A DNA stretch of 9,646 bases from JBBQNY01 sp038221545 (GTDB taxonomy: Bacteria; Pseudomonadota; Gammaproteobacteria; Xanthomonadales; Ahniellaceae), in contig JBBRIE010000104.1 of assembly GCA_038221545.1 (NCBI GenBank), positions 1-9,646 of the forward strand. Reading direction: 5' to 3'. The position numbers were made by a program, and so were the translations under genes. Below the pieces are notes generated by a model, which searched no databases, had not been told where the DNA came from, and worked only from the letters and a program-made list of their open reading frames with translations. Below are positions 1-6,205 of the stretch, piece after piece (the first letter of the stretch is position 1; every line of letters begins with the position of its first letter).

Positions 1-42
1 GTCCGCGCGGCACCGGGCGCCACGCAGATCCACGCCGACTGA
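1..42 (+). CDS. possible 3' tail of a plus-strand gene (partial)
   Basis: Reading from base 1, frame 1 is open for 13 codons and ends at TGA (40-42), giving the tail VRAAPGATQIHAD. It would stop 15 bases before the convergent minus-strand gene that ends at 58, a typical gap in this packed region. Nothing in 13 residues identifies a family. The two other plus frames are also open across this short stretch, so the choice of frame is a guess based on spacing. Confidence 0.3.
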   Translation, partial: VRAAPGATQIHAD

Positions 43-57
43 CGCGGGCGCGCCTGC

Positions 58-741
58 CTAGTCCAGATGCGCCGCGTTGCGGTCGCGGCGCGCACCGAAC
101 CATCGGTCGAGCCGACCCGTCAGCCATTTGATCGCGCGTGACGTGCGCCCGCGTCGGGTCTTGCGATCACGCTCGTGCGCATCCACCAGCCACGCGACCT
201 GGATCACAGGGCGTTCGCCCTCGAACGGCAGGTGACCGTGGAACGAATTGTCGGAACGCTTGAAGGCGGCGAGCGCGCCATACACGGGCCGCAGCTCGGG
301 CGCGACCAGCGCGTCGATGTCATGGTCGTTGGCGAGGAAGCGCAGGCAGCCATCGGACGTTTGGGGCCAGTCGTCGGCAAGGTAGATCAACGCGGTGGCG
401 ATCTTGGAACGGCTGTCGGTGTGGATCGTGCCATGGCGGCGATTGAGCGCCCGGCACAACGTCACCAGCACCGGGAACTGCGAGAGCGACTCGACCCCGA
501 TGCGCAGCCCGAGCTCGTCGGCGAAACCGCCAGTGGTGAGCTCGTCGACCAACCCATTGATCGAAGGGCCGCAGTCGGCCGCATCGTGCGGGAAGAAACC
601 GGCGCCGCGATAGCGCGGGAAATCCGCGCGCAGGCGCTGCGCCGCAGCGGGATCGAGCAAGTCATGGGCCAGCACGAAACCGAAGGGCGCACCGGTTTGC
701 GAGGGTGCCTGCGCCAGTGCGTTCGGCAACAGCACACTCAT
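58..741 (-). CDS. 2-oxoglutarate/Fe(II)-dependent dioxygenase-like protein
   Basis: A 227-residue protein with the layout of a small 2OG-Fe(II) oxygenase of the prolyl-4-hydroxylase-like superfamily. The facial triad is visible as His107-Thr-Asp109 (in GTIHTDSRSK) and His168 (in NSFHGHLP). Arg177 (in GERPVIQVAW) is placed to bind the 2-oxoglutarate carboxylate, and the strand IATALIYLADDW lies between them. Such enzymes hydroxylate or otherwise oxidise a substrate with O2 and 2-oxoglutarate; the substrate here cannot be read from sequence. The C-terminal 40 residues are Arg-rich (KTRRGRTSR, WFGARRDR). It lies 33 bases downstream of hutU on the same strand, so cotranscription is likely. No Shine-Dalgarno is visible before the only in-frame ATG, which suggests coupling to hutU translation. 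There is no signal peptide, so it is probably cytoplasmic. Fold confidence is good; specific function is unknown. Confidence 0.85.
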   Translation of the reverse strand: MSVLLPNALAQAPSQTGAPFGFVLAHDLLDPAAAQRLRADFPRYRGAGFFPHDAADCGPSINGLVDELTTGGFADELGLRIGVESLSQFPVLVTLCRALNRRHGTIHTDSRSKIATALIYLADDWPQTSDGCLRFLANDHDIDALVAPELRPVYGALAAFKRSDNSFHGHLPFEGERPVIQVAWLVDAHERDRKTRRGRTSRAIKWLTGRLDRWFGARRDRNAAHLD

Positions 742-774
742 GTCGAGGAGTGAACGGAGAGCATGTTCGCGATT

Positions 775-2469
775 CTAGCCATTCGCATGCGCACCGCCTG
801 GCGTGGGCAGCATCGGCAACTGCAGGCCCTGTTCGCGTGCGCACTCGCGCGCCGATTCGTAACCTGCATCGGCGTGGCGCATCACCCCGGTAGCAGGATC
901 GTTCCACAGCACGCGCGCCAGCCGGGCGTCGGCCTCGACGCTGCCGTCGCAGACGATTACCACGCCCGAATGCTGCGAGAAGCCCATGCCGACGCCGCCA
1001 CCGTGGTGCAGCGAAACCCACGTCGCGCCGCCCGCGACGTTGAGCATCGCGTTGAGCAGCGGCCAGTCCGAAACCGCGTCGCTGCCGTCGAGCATCGCCT
1101 CGGTCTCGCGGTTCGGTGACGCGACGGAACCGGAATCCAGGTGATCGCGGCCGATCACGATGGGCGCCTTCAGTTCGCCGCTCCGCACCATTGCGTTGAA
1201 CGCGAGCCCGAGCCGATGGCGTTGGCCAAGGCCCACCCAGCAGATGCGTGCGGGCAGTCCCTGGAATGCGATCCGCTCCGCGGCCATGTCGAGCCAGCGA
1301 TGCAGGTGCGGATCGTCTGGAATGAGTTCCCTGACCTTGGCATCCGTTCTCGCGATGTCTTCCGGATCGCCGCTCAATGCGACCCAGCGGAACGGCCCGA
1401 TGCCGCGACAGAACAGCGGACGCACGTACGCCGGCACGAAACCCGGGAAAGCGAACGCGTCGGCGCAGCCTTCGTCCTTCGCGACCTGGCGGATGTTGTT
1501 GCCGTAGTCGAACGTGGGCACGCCCATGCGCTGGAACGCGAGCATCGCCTCGACGTGCACGCGCATCGAGGCACGTGCCTCGCGCTCCACTCGCGCCGGA
1601 TCCTCCGCCTGTGCGCGCACCCAGTCTTCGACACGCCAGCCGATCGGCAGGTAACCATGGACGGGATCGTGTGCGCTGGTCTGGTCGGTGACCGCGTCGG
1701 GACGGATGCCGCGGCGCACGAGCTCCGGCAGGATTTCGGCGGCGTTGCCGAGCAGCGCGATCGAGACCGCCTCGCCGGCGGCGACATGGCGGCCGACGCG
1801 TTCGAGCGCATCATCGAGGTCGCTTGCCTGCGCGTCGACGTAGCGCGTGCGCAGGCGCATGTCGATGCGGCTCTGCTGGCATTCGATGGTGAGCGACGAC
1901 GCGCCCGCGAGCGAGGCGGCCAGCGGCTGCGCACCGCCCATCCCGCCCAGGCCTGCCGTCAGGATCCAGCGACCACGCAAATCCCCGCCGTAGTGCTGGC
2001 GGCCCATCTCGACGAACGTTTCGTAGGTGCCCTGCACGATGCCCTGCGTGCCGATGTAGATCCAGGAGCCGGCGGTCATCTGCCCGTACATCATGAGCCC
2101 CGCGCGGTCGAGCGCGTTGAAGTGCTCCCACGTCGCCCAGTGCGGCACCAGGTTCGAATTCGCGATGAGCACGCGTGGGGCATCCGGATGCGTCGGAAAG
2201 ACGCCGACGGGCTTGCCGCTCTGCACCAGCAGCGTCTGGTCGTCACGCAGTTCGCGCAGCACCTCGAGGATCCGGTCGTAACTTTCCCAGTCGCGCGCGG
2301 CGCGGCCGATGCCGCCGTACACGACCAGCGCCGCCGGATTCTCCGCGACCTCGGGATCGAGGTTGTTCTGCAGCATGCGGTACGCGGCCTCGGTCTGCCA
2401 GGACCGGCAATGGAGCTTGCTGCCGCGCGGCGCCCGGATGCTTCGCGATGGATCGATTCTGGTCGACAT
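775..2469 (-). CDS. hutU: urocanate hydratase (urocanase)
   Basis: Cytoplasmic NAD+-dependent enzyme of histidine degradation: urocanate + H2O gives 4-imidazolone-5-propanoate, the substrate of HutI. The 564 residues fit the usual 550-560. Known NAD contacts occur at the same numbers I recall for the Pseudomonas putida enzyme: Gly52-Gly53 (YGGIGRAARDW), Gln130, Gly176-Met177-Gly178 (GLGGMGGAQP), Glu196, Arg201, Asn242, Gln263-His267 (QTSAH), Tyr273-Leu274, Tyr322 and Gly492 (HHGGGVGMGFSQH). The conserved active-site Cys410 is present in PARICWVG. I start at the ATG at 2469, which has AAGGAG (2481-2486) 11 bases upstream and gives the family-like N-terminus. The frame stays open 70 codons further upstream, but that extension is non-family and runs across the promoter region. 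The gene is divergent from the NTF2-like gene and followed by the dioxygenase gene. No hutH, hutG or hutC adjoins it. Confidence 0.98.
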   Translation of the reverse strand: MSTRIDPSRSIRAPRGSKLHCRSWQTEAAYRMLQNNLDPEVAENPAALVVYGGIGRAARDWESYDRILEVLRELRDDQTLLVQSGKPVGVFPTHPDAPRVLIANSNLVPHWATWEHFNALDRAGLMMYGQMTAGSWIYIGTQGIVQGTYETFVEMGRQHYGGDLRGRWILTAGLGGMGGAQPLAASLAGASSLTIECQQSRIDMRLRTRYVDAQASDLDDALERVGRHVAAGEAVSIALLGNAAEILPELVRRGIRPDAVTDQTSAHDPVHGYLPIGWRVEDWVRAQAEDPARVEREARASMRVHVEAMLAFQRMGVPTFDYGNNIRQVAKDEGCADAFAFPGFVPAYVRPLFCRGIGPFRWVALSGDPEDIARTDAKVRELIPDDPHLHRWLDMAAERIAFQGLPARICWVGLGQRHRLGLAFNAMVRSGELKAPIVIGRDHLDSGSVASPNRETEAMLDGSDAVSDWPLLNAMLNVAGGATWVSLHHGGGVGMGFSQHSGVVIVCDGSVEADARLARVLWNDPATGVMRHADAGYESARECAREQGLQLPMLPTPGGAHANG

Positions 2470-2635
2470 GCCCTGCCCTGCTCCTTGCCAGTCGCCTATT
2501 ATCGCGGGAATCTCCGCACCCTCCGCGGTCGCCGGCGCCAGGGCCCGATCACACGGGCACCACCCGTCGCCAGCGCGGCTGGCTCGACATGCGGCCGGAT
2601 GACGCTCGCGCATACTGAACGAGGAACTCGCTGTC
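2470..2635. promoter_or_regulatory. divergent intergenic region with candidate hutU promoter and inverted repeat
   Basis: This 166-base gap separates hutU (minus) from the NTF2-like gene (plus) and must hold both promoters. On the minus strand a good -10 hexamer GATAAT occupies 2498-2503, 28 bases before the hutU start, but no convincing -35 lies 16-18 bases upstream of it, so activator help is possible. A 5-base inverted repeat, ACGGG (2553-2557) and CCCGT (2563-2567) with a 5-base spacer, sits upstream of that -10 and could be an operator. For the plus strand I see no promoter better than chance. No AT-rich HutC-type operator is visible. All of this is inference from short motifs. Confidence 0.35.
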
Positions 2636-3040
2636 GTGGTGAAACTGGAAATGGATTCGGATACCGGGAAATGGCTCAACGACTTCGCCGCGGCGGTCCG
2701 GGCCCGCGATTATTCTGCGGGCAGCCGACTGTTCGACGAGCAGGTCGTGTCATTCGGCACCGTGTCGCGCCGCTCGACGGGCATCGCGCAACTTCGGCAG
2801 CAGCAATGGCAGGCGGTCTGGGAGCGTACTGAAGACTTCGACTTCGAGTTTGCCCAGAGCCTGCATTGGCAGGAGGGCGGACTGGAAGTCGTCGTCAGTG
2901 GCTGGACGTCGCTCGGGGTATTGCCGGACGGCACGCGTCATCGGCGCGAGGGCCGCGCAACCATCGTGCTTTCGCGCGTCGGCACGGAGTTGAAGGCCAC
3001 GCACACGCATTTCTCGATGGCGCCCGGAAGCATCGCGTGA
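2636..3040 (+). CDS. NTF2/SnoaL-like (DUF4440-type) protein
   Basis: A 134-residue protein with the cone-shaped NTF2/SnoaL pattern: N-terminal helices (WLNDFAAAVRARDY, then LFDEQVVSFGT), a helix GIAQLRQQQWQAVW, and strands FDFEFAQSLHW, LEVVVSGWTSLG, GRATIVLSRV and LKATHTHFSM. The terminal HTHFS-like strand is common in SnoaL_3-type members. This fold serves as small-molecule enzyme, binding scaffold or dimerisation module, so no reaction can be assigned. I chose GTG at 2636 because GAGGA (2621-2625) lies 10 bases upstream; ATG at 2651 is an alternative five codons in, but has no ribosome-binding site. Its stop codon overlaps the start of the ATP-grasp gene (GTGA at 3037-3040), so the two are probably co-translated and may act together. 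It is first in the AlkA/Ogt operon and divergent from hutU. Probably cytoplasmic. Confidence 0.85.
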   Translation: MVKLEMDSDTGKWLNDFAAAVRARDYSAGSRLFDEQVVSFGTVSRRSTGIAQLRQQQWQAVWERTEDFDFEFAQSLHWQEGGLEVVVSGWTSLGVLPDGTRHRREGRATIVLSRVGTELKATHTHFSMAPGSIA

Positions 3041-4023
3041 TCCATTACTACGCGGCGAGGAACTTCCTCTGGACGATCAAGGACTTCATCGACAACTGGG
3101 CGCCTTCGCTGTCGAAGTGCATCACGCCCGTCGCGTACGACGCGATCGATTTCGACAGCAGGACTCCGCCAGGCGTGCACGTGTTCACGGATCTCGAACG
3201 ACTCCTGCCGCTCGAGCTTGCGCTGGTGCGTCACCTGTACTCGAGGATGGCCGCGCATCCGCAGAGTTACCGGACGCTGGGAGATCCGGCGGAATGGTGC
3301 GGTCGCATGGGATTGCTGCGGGCACTCACGGCCGCGGGCATCAATGATTTCCGCGCCTACCGGCTAAACGAACTTGGACCGCATGTGCGGTATCCGGTTT
3401 TCCTTCGCTGGGAGCACGACCATTCGGGAAGCCTCGGCGCCCCCGTCGGTTCGGAGCAGGAACTGCAGGCTCTCGTCGCCAAACAGCCTTTGCTGCGCCG
3501 CAAGTTGTTCGGCCGTTATCTGCTGGCCGTGGAGTTCCAGGACGTACGCGGGGACGACGGCCTGTACCGAAAATACTCGGCGATGAAAATTGGCGACCGT
3601 CTGATTGCGCGCCACCTGCTGTTCAGCAAGCGCTGGATCACGAAGTTTCCGCGGGTCGTGACGCCCGAGACCGTGCGCGAGGAACAGCGATACGTCGATG
3701 AGTTTCCCCACGCGGCGCAGATCGGGGAGGTGTTCCGTCTCGCGGGACTGCGCTACGGACGGGTCGACTACGGCGTCAGCAATGGCCGCATCCAGGTCTG
3801 GGAAATCAACACGAATCCGGCCCTCGTGCCCGCCCCCGCCACGATAGCCCCGGAGCGGATGGGGTTGCAGCGACTCGCTGCGGCAAGCATCGCTTCCGCG
3901 CTCCAGGAACTCGCGTCGCAACCGATACCGGCCGAAGGCCATCGCCTTTTCGGCATCGCGGAACGCGTTCGCTGGCAGCTGCAGGCGCGCGCGAGCCGGC
4001 GCTACAACCGCTTCCGACATTGA
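3037..4023 (+). CDS. ATP-grasp fold protein of unknown substrate
   Basis: A 328-residue protein whose C-terminal half looks like an ATP-grasp domain. Visible elements are a nucleotide-side strand PVFLRWEHDHSG (about 120-131), the hinge-like FGRYLLAVEFQDV (158-170), YRKYSAMKIGDRLIARHLLF (177-196), and the metal-binding end RVDYGV with Asp244 and WEINTNPAL with Glu256 and Asn258. Those last residues fit the Mg-ATP ligands of the superfamily. ATP-grasp enzymes join a carboxylate to an amine, thiol or other nucleophile through an acyl-phosphate; the substrate here is not deducible. The N-terminal 110 residues match nothing I recognise. The start is GTG at 3037, overlapping the previous stop (GTGA), with GGAAG (3026-3030) 6 bases upstream. 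The frame stays open for 57 codons before that, but inside the NTF2-like gene in another frame. The stop overlaps the TTG start of alkA. Confident as a gene, fairly confident of the fold. Confidence 0.85.
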   Translation: MIHYYAARNFLWTIKDFIDNWAPSLSKCITPVAYDAIDFDSRTPPGVHVFTDLERLLPLELALVRHLYSRMAAHPQSYRTLGDPAEWCGRMGLLRALTAAGINDFRAYRLNELGPHVRYPVFLRWEHDHSGSLGAPVGSEQELQALVAKQPLLRRKLFGRYLLAVEFQDVRGDDGLYRKYSAMKIGDRLIARHLLFSKRWITKFPRVVTPETVREEQRYVDEFPHAAQIGEVFRLAGLRYGRVDYGVSNGRIQVWEINTNPALVPAPATIAPERMGLQRLAAASIASALQELASQPIPAEGHRLFGIAERVRWQLQARASRRYNRFRH

Positions 4024-4976
4024 TCGAGCTGCCCTACCACCCGCCGCTGGCGTTCGAGCCGATGCTGCGCTTCCTCGCGGCTCGAGCCTTGCCGGGCATC
4101 GAGCGCATTGGCGCTGGCAGCTACGAAAGGGTGTTCGGACCCGCGCAAGCGCCGCTTTCCGTGCGCGTTTCCGCTGCAGGTGACGCACCCACACTGCTGC
4201 TCGCGATCCCGCCGGCGCCCGCAGTGGTCATCGAGGACGTCATCACAAGGGTGCGCCGGATGTTTGCGCTGGATCTCGACTGCGCGGCCGTCGACGCCAC
4301 GCTTTCAGCGGAACCGGTACTCGCGGGACCCGTGGCGCGTCATCCGGGACTGCGCATGCCGGGAGGTTGGGACGGGTTCGAAACGCTGGTGCGAGCGGTG
4401 CTGGGACAGCAGGTCAGCGTAGCGGCGGCCACCACCCTCACCGGACGCCTGGTCGAGACGTTCGGAGGGAAGCGCTCGCGCGAGGGGTTCGCCGCGCGCG
4501 TGCCACTGCGACTGCTCGACCTGGATCGCATTTTCCCGACGCCGGCGCAACTGGTCGACGCGCCGCTAGAGTCGATCGGATTGCCGCGCGCTCGCGCGTC
4601 CACCTTTCGTACCGCCGCGGCCGCCGTGCTGGATGGTCGCCTGGATTTCAGTCCGGGGCAGACGCTCAAGGGGTTTGTCGAGCGCTGCGTGTCGTTGCCG
4701 GGCATCGGCCCGTGGACAGCCCACTACGTCGCGATGCGGGGACTCGGACATCGCGACGCGTTTCCGGCCGGCGACCTGGTACTCAGGCGCATGCTCGGTG
4801 GCGAACGCCGCTTGACGATGCGAGCAGCGGCATCGCGGGCCGACGCCTGGCGACCCTGGAGAGCCATCGCCGTGATGCATCTCTGGAACCTCGCCGCCGA
4901 CCAGGCGTCGGCGCGTCGATCGCCGGAGTCGGCGTCATGTGGTTCGACCAGTTCGAGACGCCGATCGGCAGTCTGA
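4020..4976 (+). CDS. alkA: 3-methyladenine DNA glycosylase II (AlkA type)
   Basis: Base-excision repair enzyme that removes alkylated purines such as 3-methyladenine from DNA. The N-terminal AlkA domain begins LPYHPPLAFEPMLRFLAARA, which aligns with the start of E. coli AlkA and supports the TTG start at 4020. That start overlaps the preceding TGA (TTGA, 4020-4023) and has no Shine-Dalgarno, so translation probably depends on coupling. Next come RMPGGWDGFETLVRAVLGQQ (112-131), the helix-hairpin-helix LPGIGPWTAHYVAMRG (226-241), and the catalytic Asp252 in FPAGDLVLRRM, matching E. coli Asp238. The enzyme core ends near MHLWNLAADQA (286-296). The last 20 or so residues are Ser/Arg-rich and partly encoded inside the start of ogt, so they may not be functional. 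Length is 318 against 282 in E. coli. It is stand-alone, not fused to an Ada/AraC domain. Confidence 0.96.
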   Translation: MIELPYHPPLAFEPMLRFLAARALPGIERIGAGSYERVFGPAQAPLSVRVSAAGDAPTLLLAIPPAPAVVIEDVITRVRRMFALDLDCAAVDATLSAEPVLAGPVARHPGLRMPGGWDGFETLVRAVLGQQVSVAAATTLTGRLVETFGGKRSREGFAARVPLRLLDLDRIFPTPAQLVDAPLESIGLPRARASTFRTAAAAVLDGRLDFSPGQTLKGFVERCVSLPGIGPWTAHYVAMRGLGHRDAFPAGDLVLRRMLGGERRLTMRAAASRADAWRPWRAIAVMHLWNLAADQASARRSPESASCGSTSSRRRSAV

Positions 4977-5464
4977 CGGTCGCCGCGGACGCAGACGGGC
5001 TTCGCTACGTGCTGTTTCCATTTCATCGACACGCGACACCCCCTCGCGATGACTGGATCCTGGATGCTCGACGGCTGGCGCCGGCGCGCACGCAACTGCT
5101 CGAGTGTTTCGCCGGCGAGCGCAGGCACTTCGAGATCACGCTCGCAGCCCGCGGCAGCCCGTTCCAGCGACGCGTCTGGTTGGCGCTCGCGGATATTCCC
5201 TGCGGCACCACGCGCAGCTATGTCGATCTCGCTCGCTGCCACGGCGCGCCAGGTGCGGTGCGCGCCGTGCGCGCCGCCAACGGGCGCAATCCATTGCCCA
5301 TCGTGGTGGCGTGCCATCGCGTGATCGGAAGCGACGACTCGCTGACGGGCCTTGGCGGCGGACTCCCCACCAAGACCTTGTTGCTGTCACTCGAGCGCGC
5401 CGCCAGCCTGGACCCGCGGGGCGCGGTTGCAGGTCTTCGCCAGCCGGATTTCTTTTCGGGCTGA
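4937..5464 (+). CDS. ogt: O6-alkylguanine-DNA alkyltransferase (Ogt type), ACHR variant
   Basis: A 175-residue suicide repair protein that moves the alkyl group from O6-alkylguanine (and O4-alkylthymine) onto its own cysteine. It has the short N-terminal domain starting MWFDQFETPIGSLTVAAD, then GSPFQRRVWLALADIPCGTTRSYVDLA (73-99). Arg109 fits the arginine finger and Asn118 the hinge asparagine. The acceptor Cys126 is in VVACHRVIG, followed by TGLGGGLPTK. The usual PCHR motif reads ACHR, with Ala125 in place of proline, and Arg112 stands where glycine is common (RAVGxANG). The acceptor Cys, His127 and Arg128 remain, so activity is plausible. The start is ATG 4937 with GGAG (4925-4928) 8 bases upstream. 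The gene overlaps alkA by 40 bases in a different frame, so the two repair genes are cotranscribed. There is no Ada N-terminal domain. Confidence 0.95.
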   Translation: MWFDQFETPIGSLTVAADADGLRYVLFPFHRHATPPRDDWILDARRLAPARTQLLECFAGERRHFEITLAARGSPFQRRVWLALADIPCGTTRSYVDLARCHGAPGAVRAVRAANGRNPLPIVVACHRVIGSDDSLTGLGGGLPTKTLLLSLERAASLDPRGAVAGLRQPDFFSG

Positions 5465-5491
5465 GCGTGAGGGGCATCCGGAAGGCGGCGT

Positions 5492-5497
5492 TATGAT
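5492..5497 (+). promoter_or_regulatory. candidate -10 box for the small membrane protein gene
   Basis: TATGAT matches five of six positions of the sigma-70 -10 consensus in the 62-base gap after ogt. It would start transcription near 5504, about 23 bases before the ATG at 5527. No good -35 is present 16-18 bases upstream, so this is weak evidence for a transcript separate from the repair operon. Confidence 0.25.
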
Positions 5498-5526
5498 CGG
5501 GGGCAGGTGCTTCCGGGGTCCCCGCC

Positions 5527-5820
5527 ATGCTCGCGAGATTCATGATGTTCGCGATTTGCCTGCTTGCAGCCTGGCTCATCTGGCGCGCCGTGCGTGGCTG
5601 GTTGCGCCCGGGTGACCCACCGAACGAAGCCGGCAAGGCTCCGTTGCGGCTCGATCATGGAGGCGACGGCGCGAACGCCGCCATGCGTGAATACCCGGCC
5701 GCGACGAAGGCGGCGGAGCAAGAAGGCGTGCCGCCGCCCGCACGCATCGTCGATGGCGGGGTTGGCGGCGATGCGGAGGTGCGTCCGGAAAGGCGCAACC
5801 ACGGCTCCGACGGTGACTAG
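5527..5820 (+). CDS. small single-pass membrane protein, hypothetical
   Basis: A 97-residue protein beginning MLARFMMFAICLLAAWLIWR, one hydrophobic helix of about 17 residues, then VRGWLRPGD and a polar, low-complexity Gly/Ala/Pro/charged tail. This suggests a bitopic inner-membrane protein with the tail in the cytoplasm, because positive charges (Arg20, Arg23, Arg27) follow the helix. Codon use is like its neighbours, with high G/C at third positions, which favours a real gene. I recognise no family. The ribosome-binding site is poor: only a G-rich stretch with a short GGGG/CCCC palindrome lies just before the ATG. It follows ogt by 62 bases on the same strand and is followed by a strong hairpin at 5832-5864. 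Confidence 0.6.
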   Translation: MLARFMMFAICLLAAWLIWRAVRGWLRPGDPPNEAGKAPLRLDHGGDGANAAMREYPAATKAAEQEGVPPPARIVDGGVGGDAEVRPERRNHGSDGD

Positions 5821-5831
5821 TCCCGTCGACG

Positions 5832-5864
5832 CGCCTGCAGCGCGTGCTTCGCGCGGTGCAGGCG
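5832..5864. terminator. strong bulged hairpin between convergent genes
   Basis: CGCCTGCA (5832-5839) pairs with TGCAGGCG (5857-5864), and inside it GCGCG (5840-5844) pairs with CGCGC (5850-5854) around a TGCTT loop, leaving a two-base GG bulge. That is 13 base pairs, almost all G-C. It begins 11 bases after the small membrane gene stop and lies 20 bases beyond the TGA (5885-5887) of the opposing minus-strand frame, where a shared terminator would be expected. Neither side has a T-run, so it is not a classical intrinsic terminator. It could instead stall polymerase or protect 3' ends. Confidence 0.5.
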
Positions 5865-5884
5865 GTCACGCGGAAGCTGTCTGC

Positions 5885-6034
5885 TCAGGACGGACGACGG
5901 ACCAGCGGGAGCGTGTTGCCGCAAACCCGGCTGGCGATCGCGACCCGCACCGTGTCCGACTGCGTCAACGTTGCAGCACGGGTCACCAGCGCGTTCGTGG
6001 AGATCGGCAGCGCGATGTGCGCGTCGTCCGCCTA
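5885..6034 (-). pseudogene. coding-like continuation past an in-frame TAG
   Basis: The frame of the 57-residue minus-strand protein stops at TAG (6032-6034) but stays open for 48 more codons to TGA (5885-5887). The extra part reads ADDAHIALPISTNALV, ending TLPLVRRPS. Nearly every codon ends in G or C, as in the real genes here. Together the two parts would make a 105-residue membrane-anchored protein ending just before the hairpin at 5832-5864. The likeliest explanations are a nonsense mutation (pseudogene), a sequence error, or chance in GC-rich DNA; readthrough is less likely. No protein family is recognised. Confidence 0.35.
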
Positions 6035-6205
6035 CGCCGGCAGCGTCGTGTGGGGCGGGTCGATGCGTACGAGGTTCACGGCCACCGGCGCGACAAACGC
6101 GTCGGCCTTGTCGACCGTTGTGATGCCGAACGCAAGCACGCTCGAAACCAGCATGACGACGATGCTCGCGTAAAAACGCAGGAAGCGAAGGATGGACTCT
6201 GGCAT
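6032..6205 (-). CDS. small membrane-anchored or secreted protein, hypothetical, possibly truncated
   Basis: A 57-residue frame starting MPESILRFLRFYASIVVMLV, with a hydrophobic helix at about residues 12-28 after two arginines. This indicates a signal anchor or uncleaved signal peptide with the rest in the periplasm. The ATG at 6205 has GGAG (6213-6216) 7 bases upstream, one of the better ribosome-binding sites in the window. Codon use is G/C-ending. It lies between the convergent small membrane protein gene and hutI, and is divergent from hutI. The product ends at a TAG beyond which the same frame continues in coding style (5885-6031), so this may be the front of a broken gene. No family recognised. 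Confidence 0.5.
   Translation of the reverse strand: MPESILRFLRFYASIVVMLVSSVLAFGITTVDKADAFVAPVAVNLVRIDPPHTTLPA

Noticed and set aside
2470..2679. 70-codon upstream extension of hutU
   Set aside because: The extension does not resemble a urocanase N-terminus, covers the candidate promoter and part of the opposite NTF2-like gene, and the ATG at 2469 has a ribosome-binding site and family numbering.
1141..2832. 563-codon plus-strand open frame opposite hutU
   Set aside because: It is antisense to an unambiguous hutU, is His/Arg/Ala-rich without domain motifs, and is open only because of G/C bias at third codon positions.
2866..3036. 57-codon upstream extension of the ATP-grasp gene
   Set aside because: It lies in another frame inside the NTF2-like gene, has low-complexity Arg/Gly/His composition, and the GTG at 3037 has good spacing to GGAAG.
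5844..6173. 109-codon plus-strand frame
   Set aside because: It starts inside the strong hairpin with no ribosome-binding site and is antisense to a minus-strand frame that has a ribosome-binding site and a membrane helix. Its Ser/Thr/Ala-rich product looks like a shadow.
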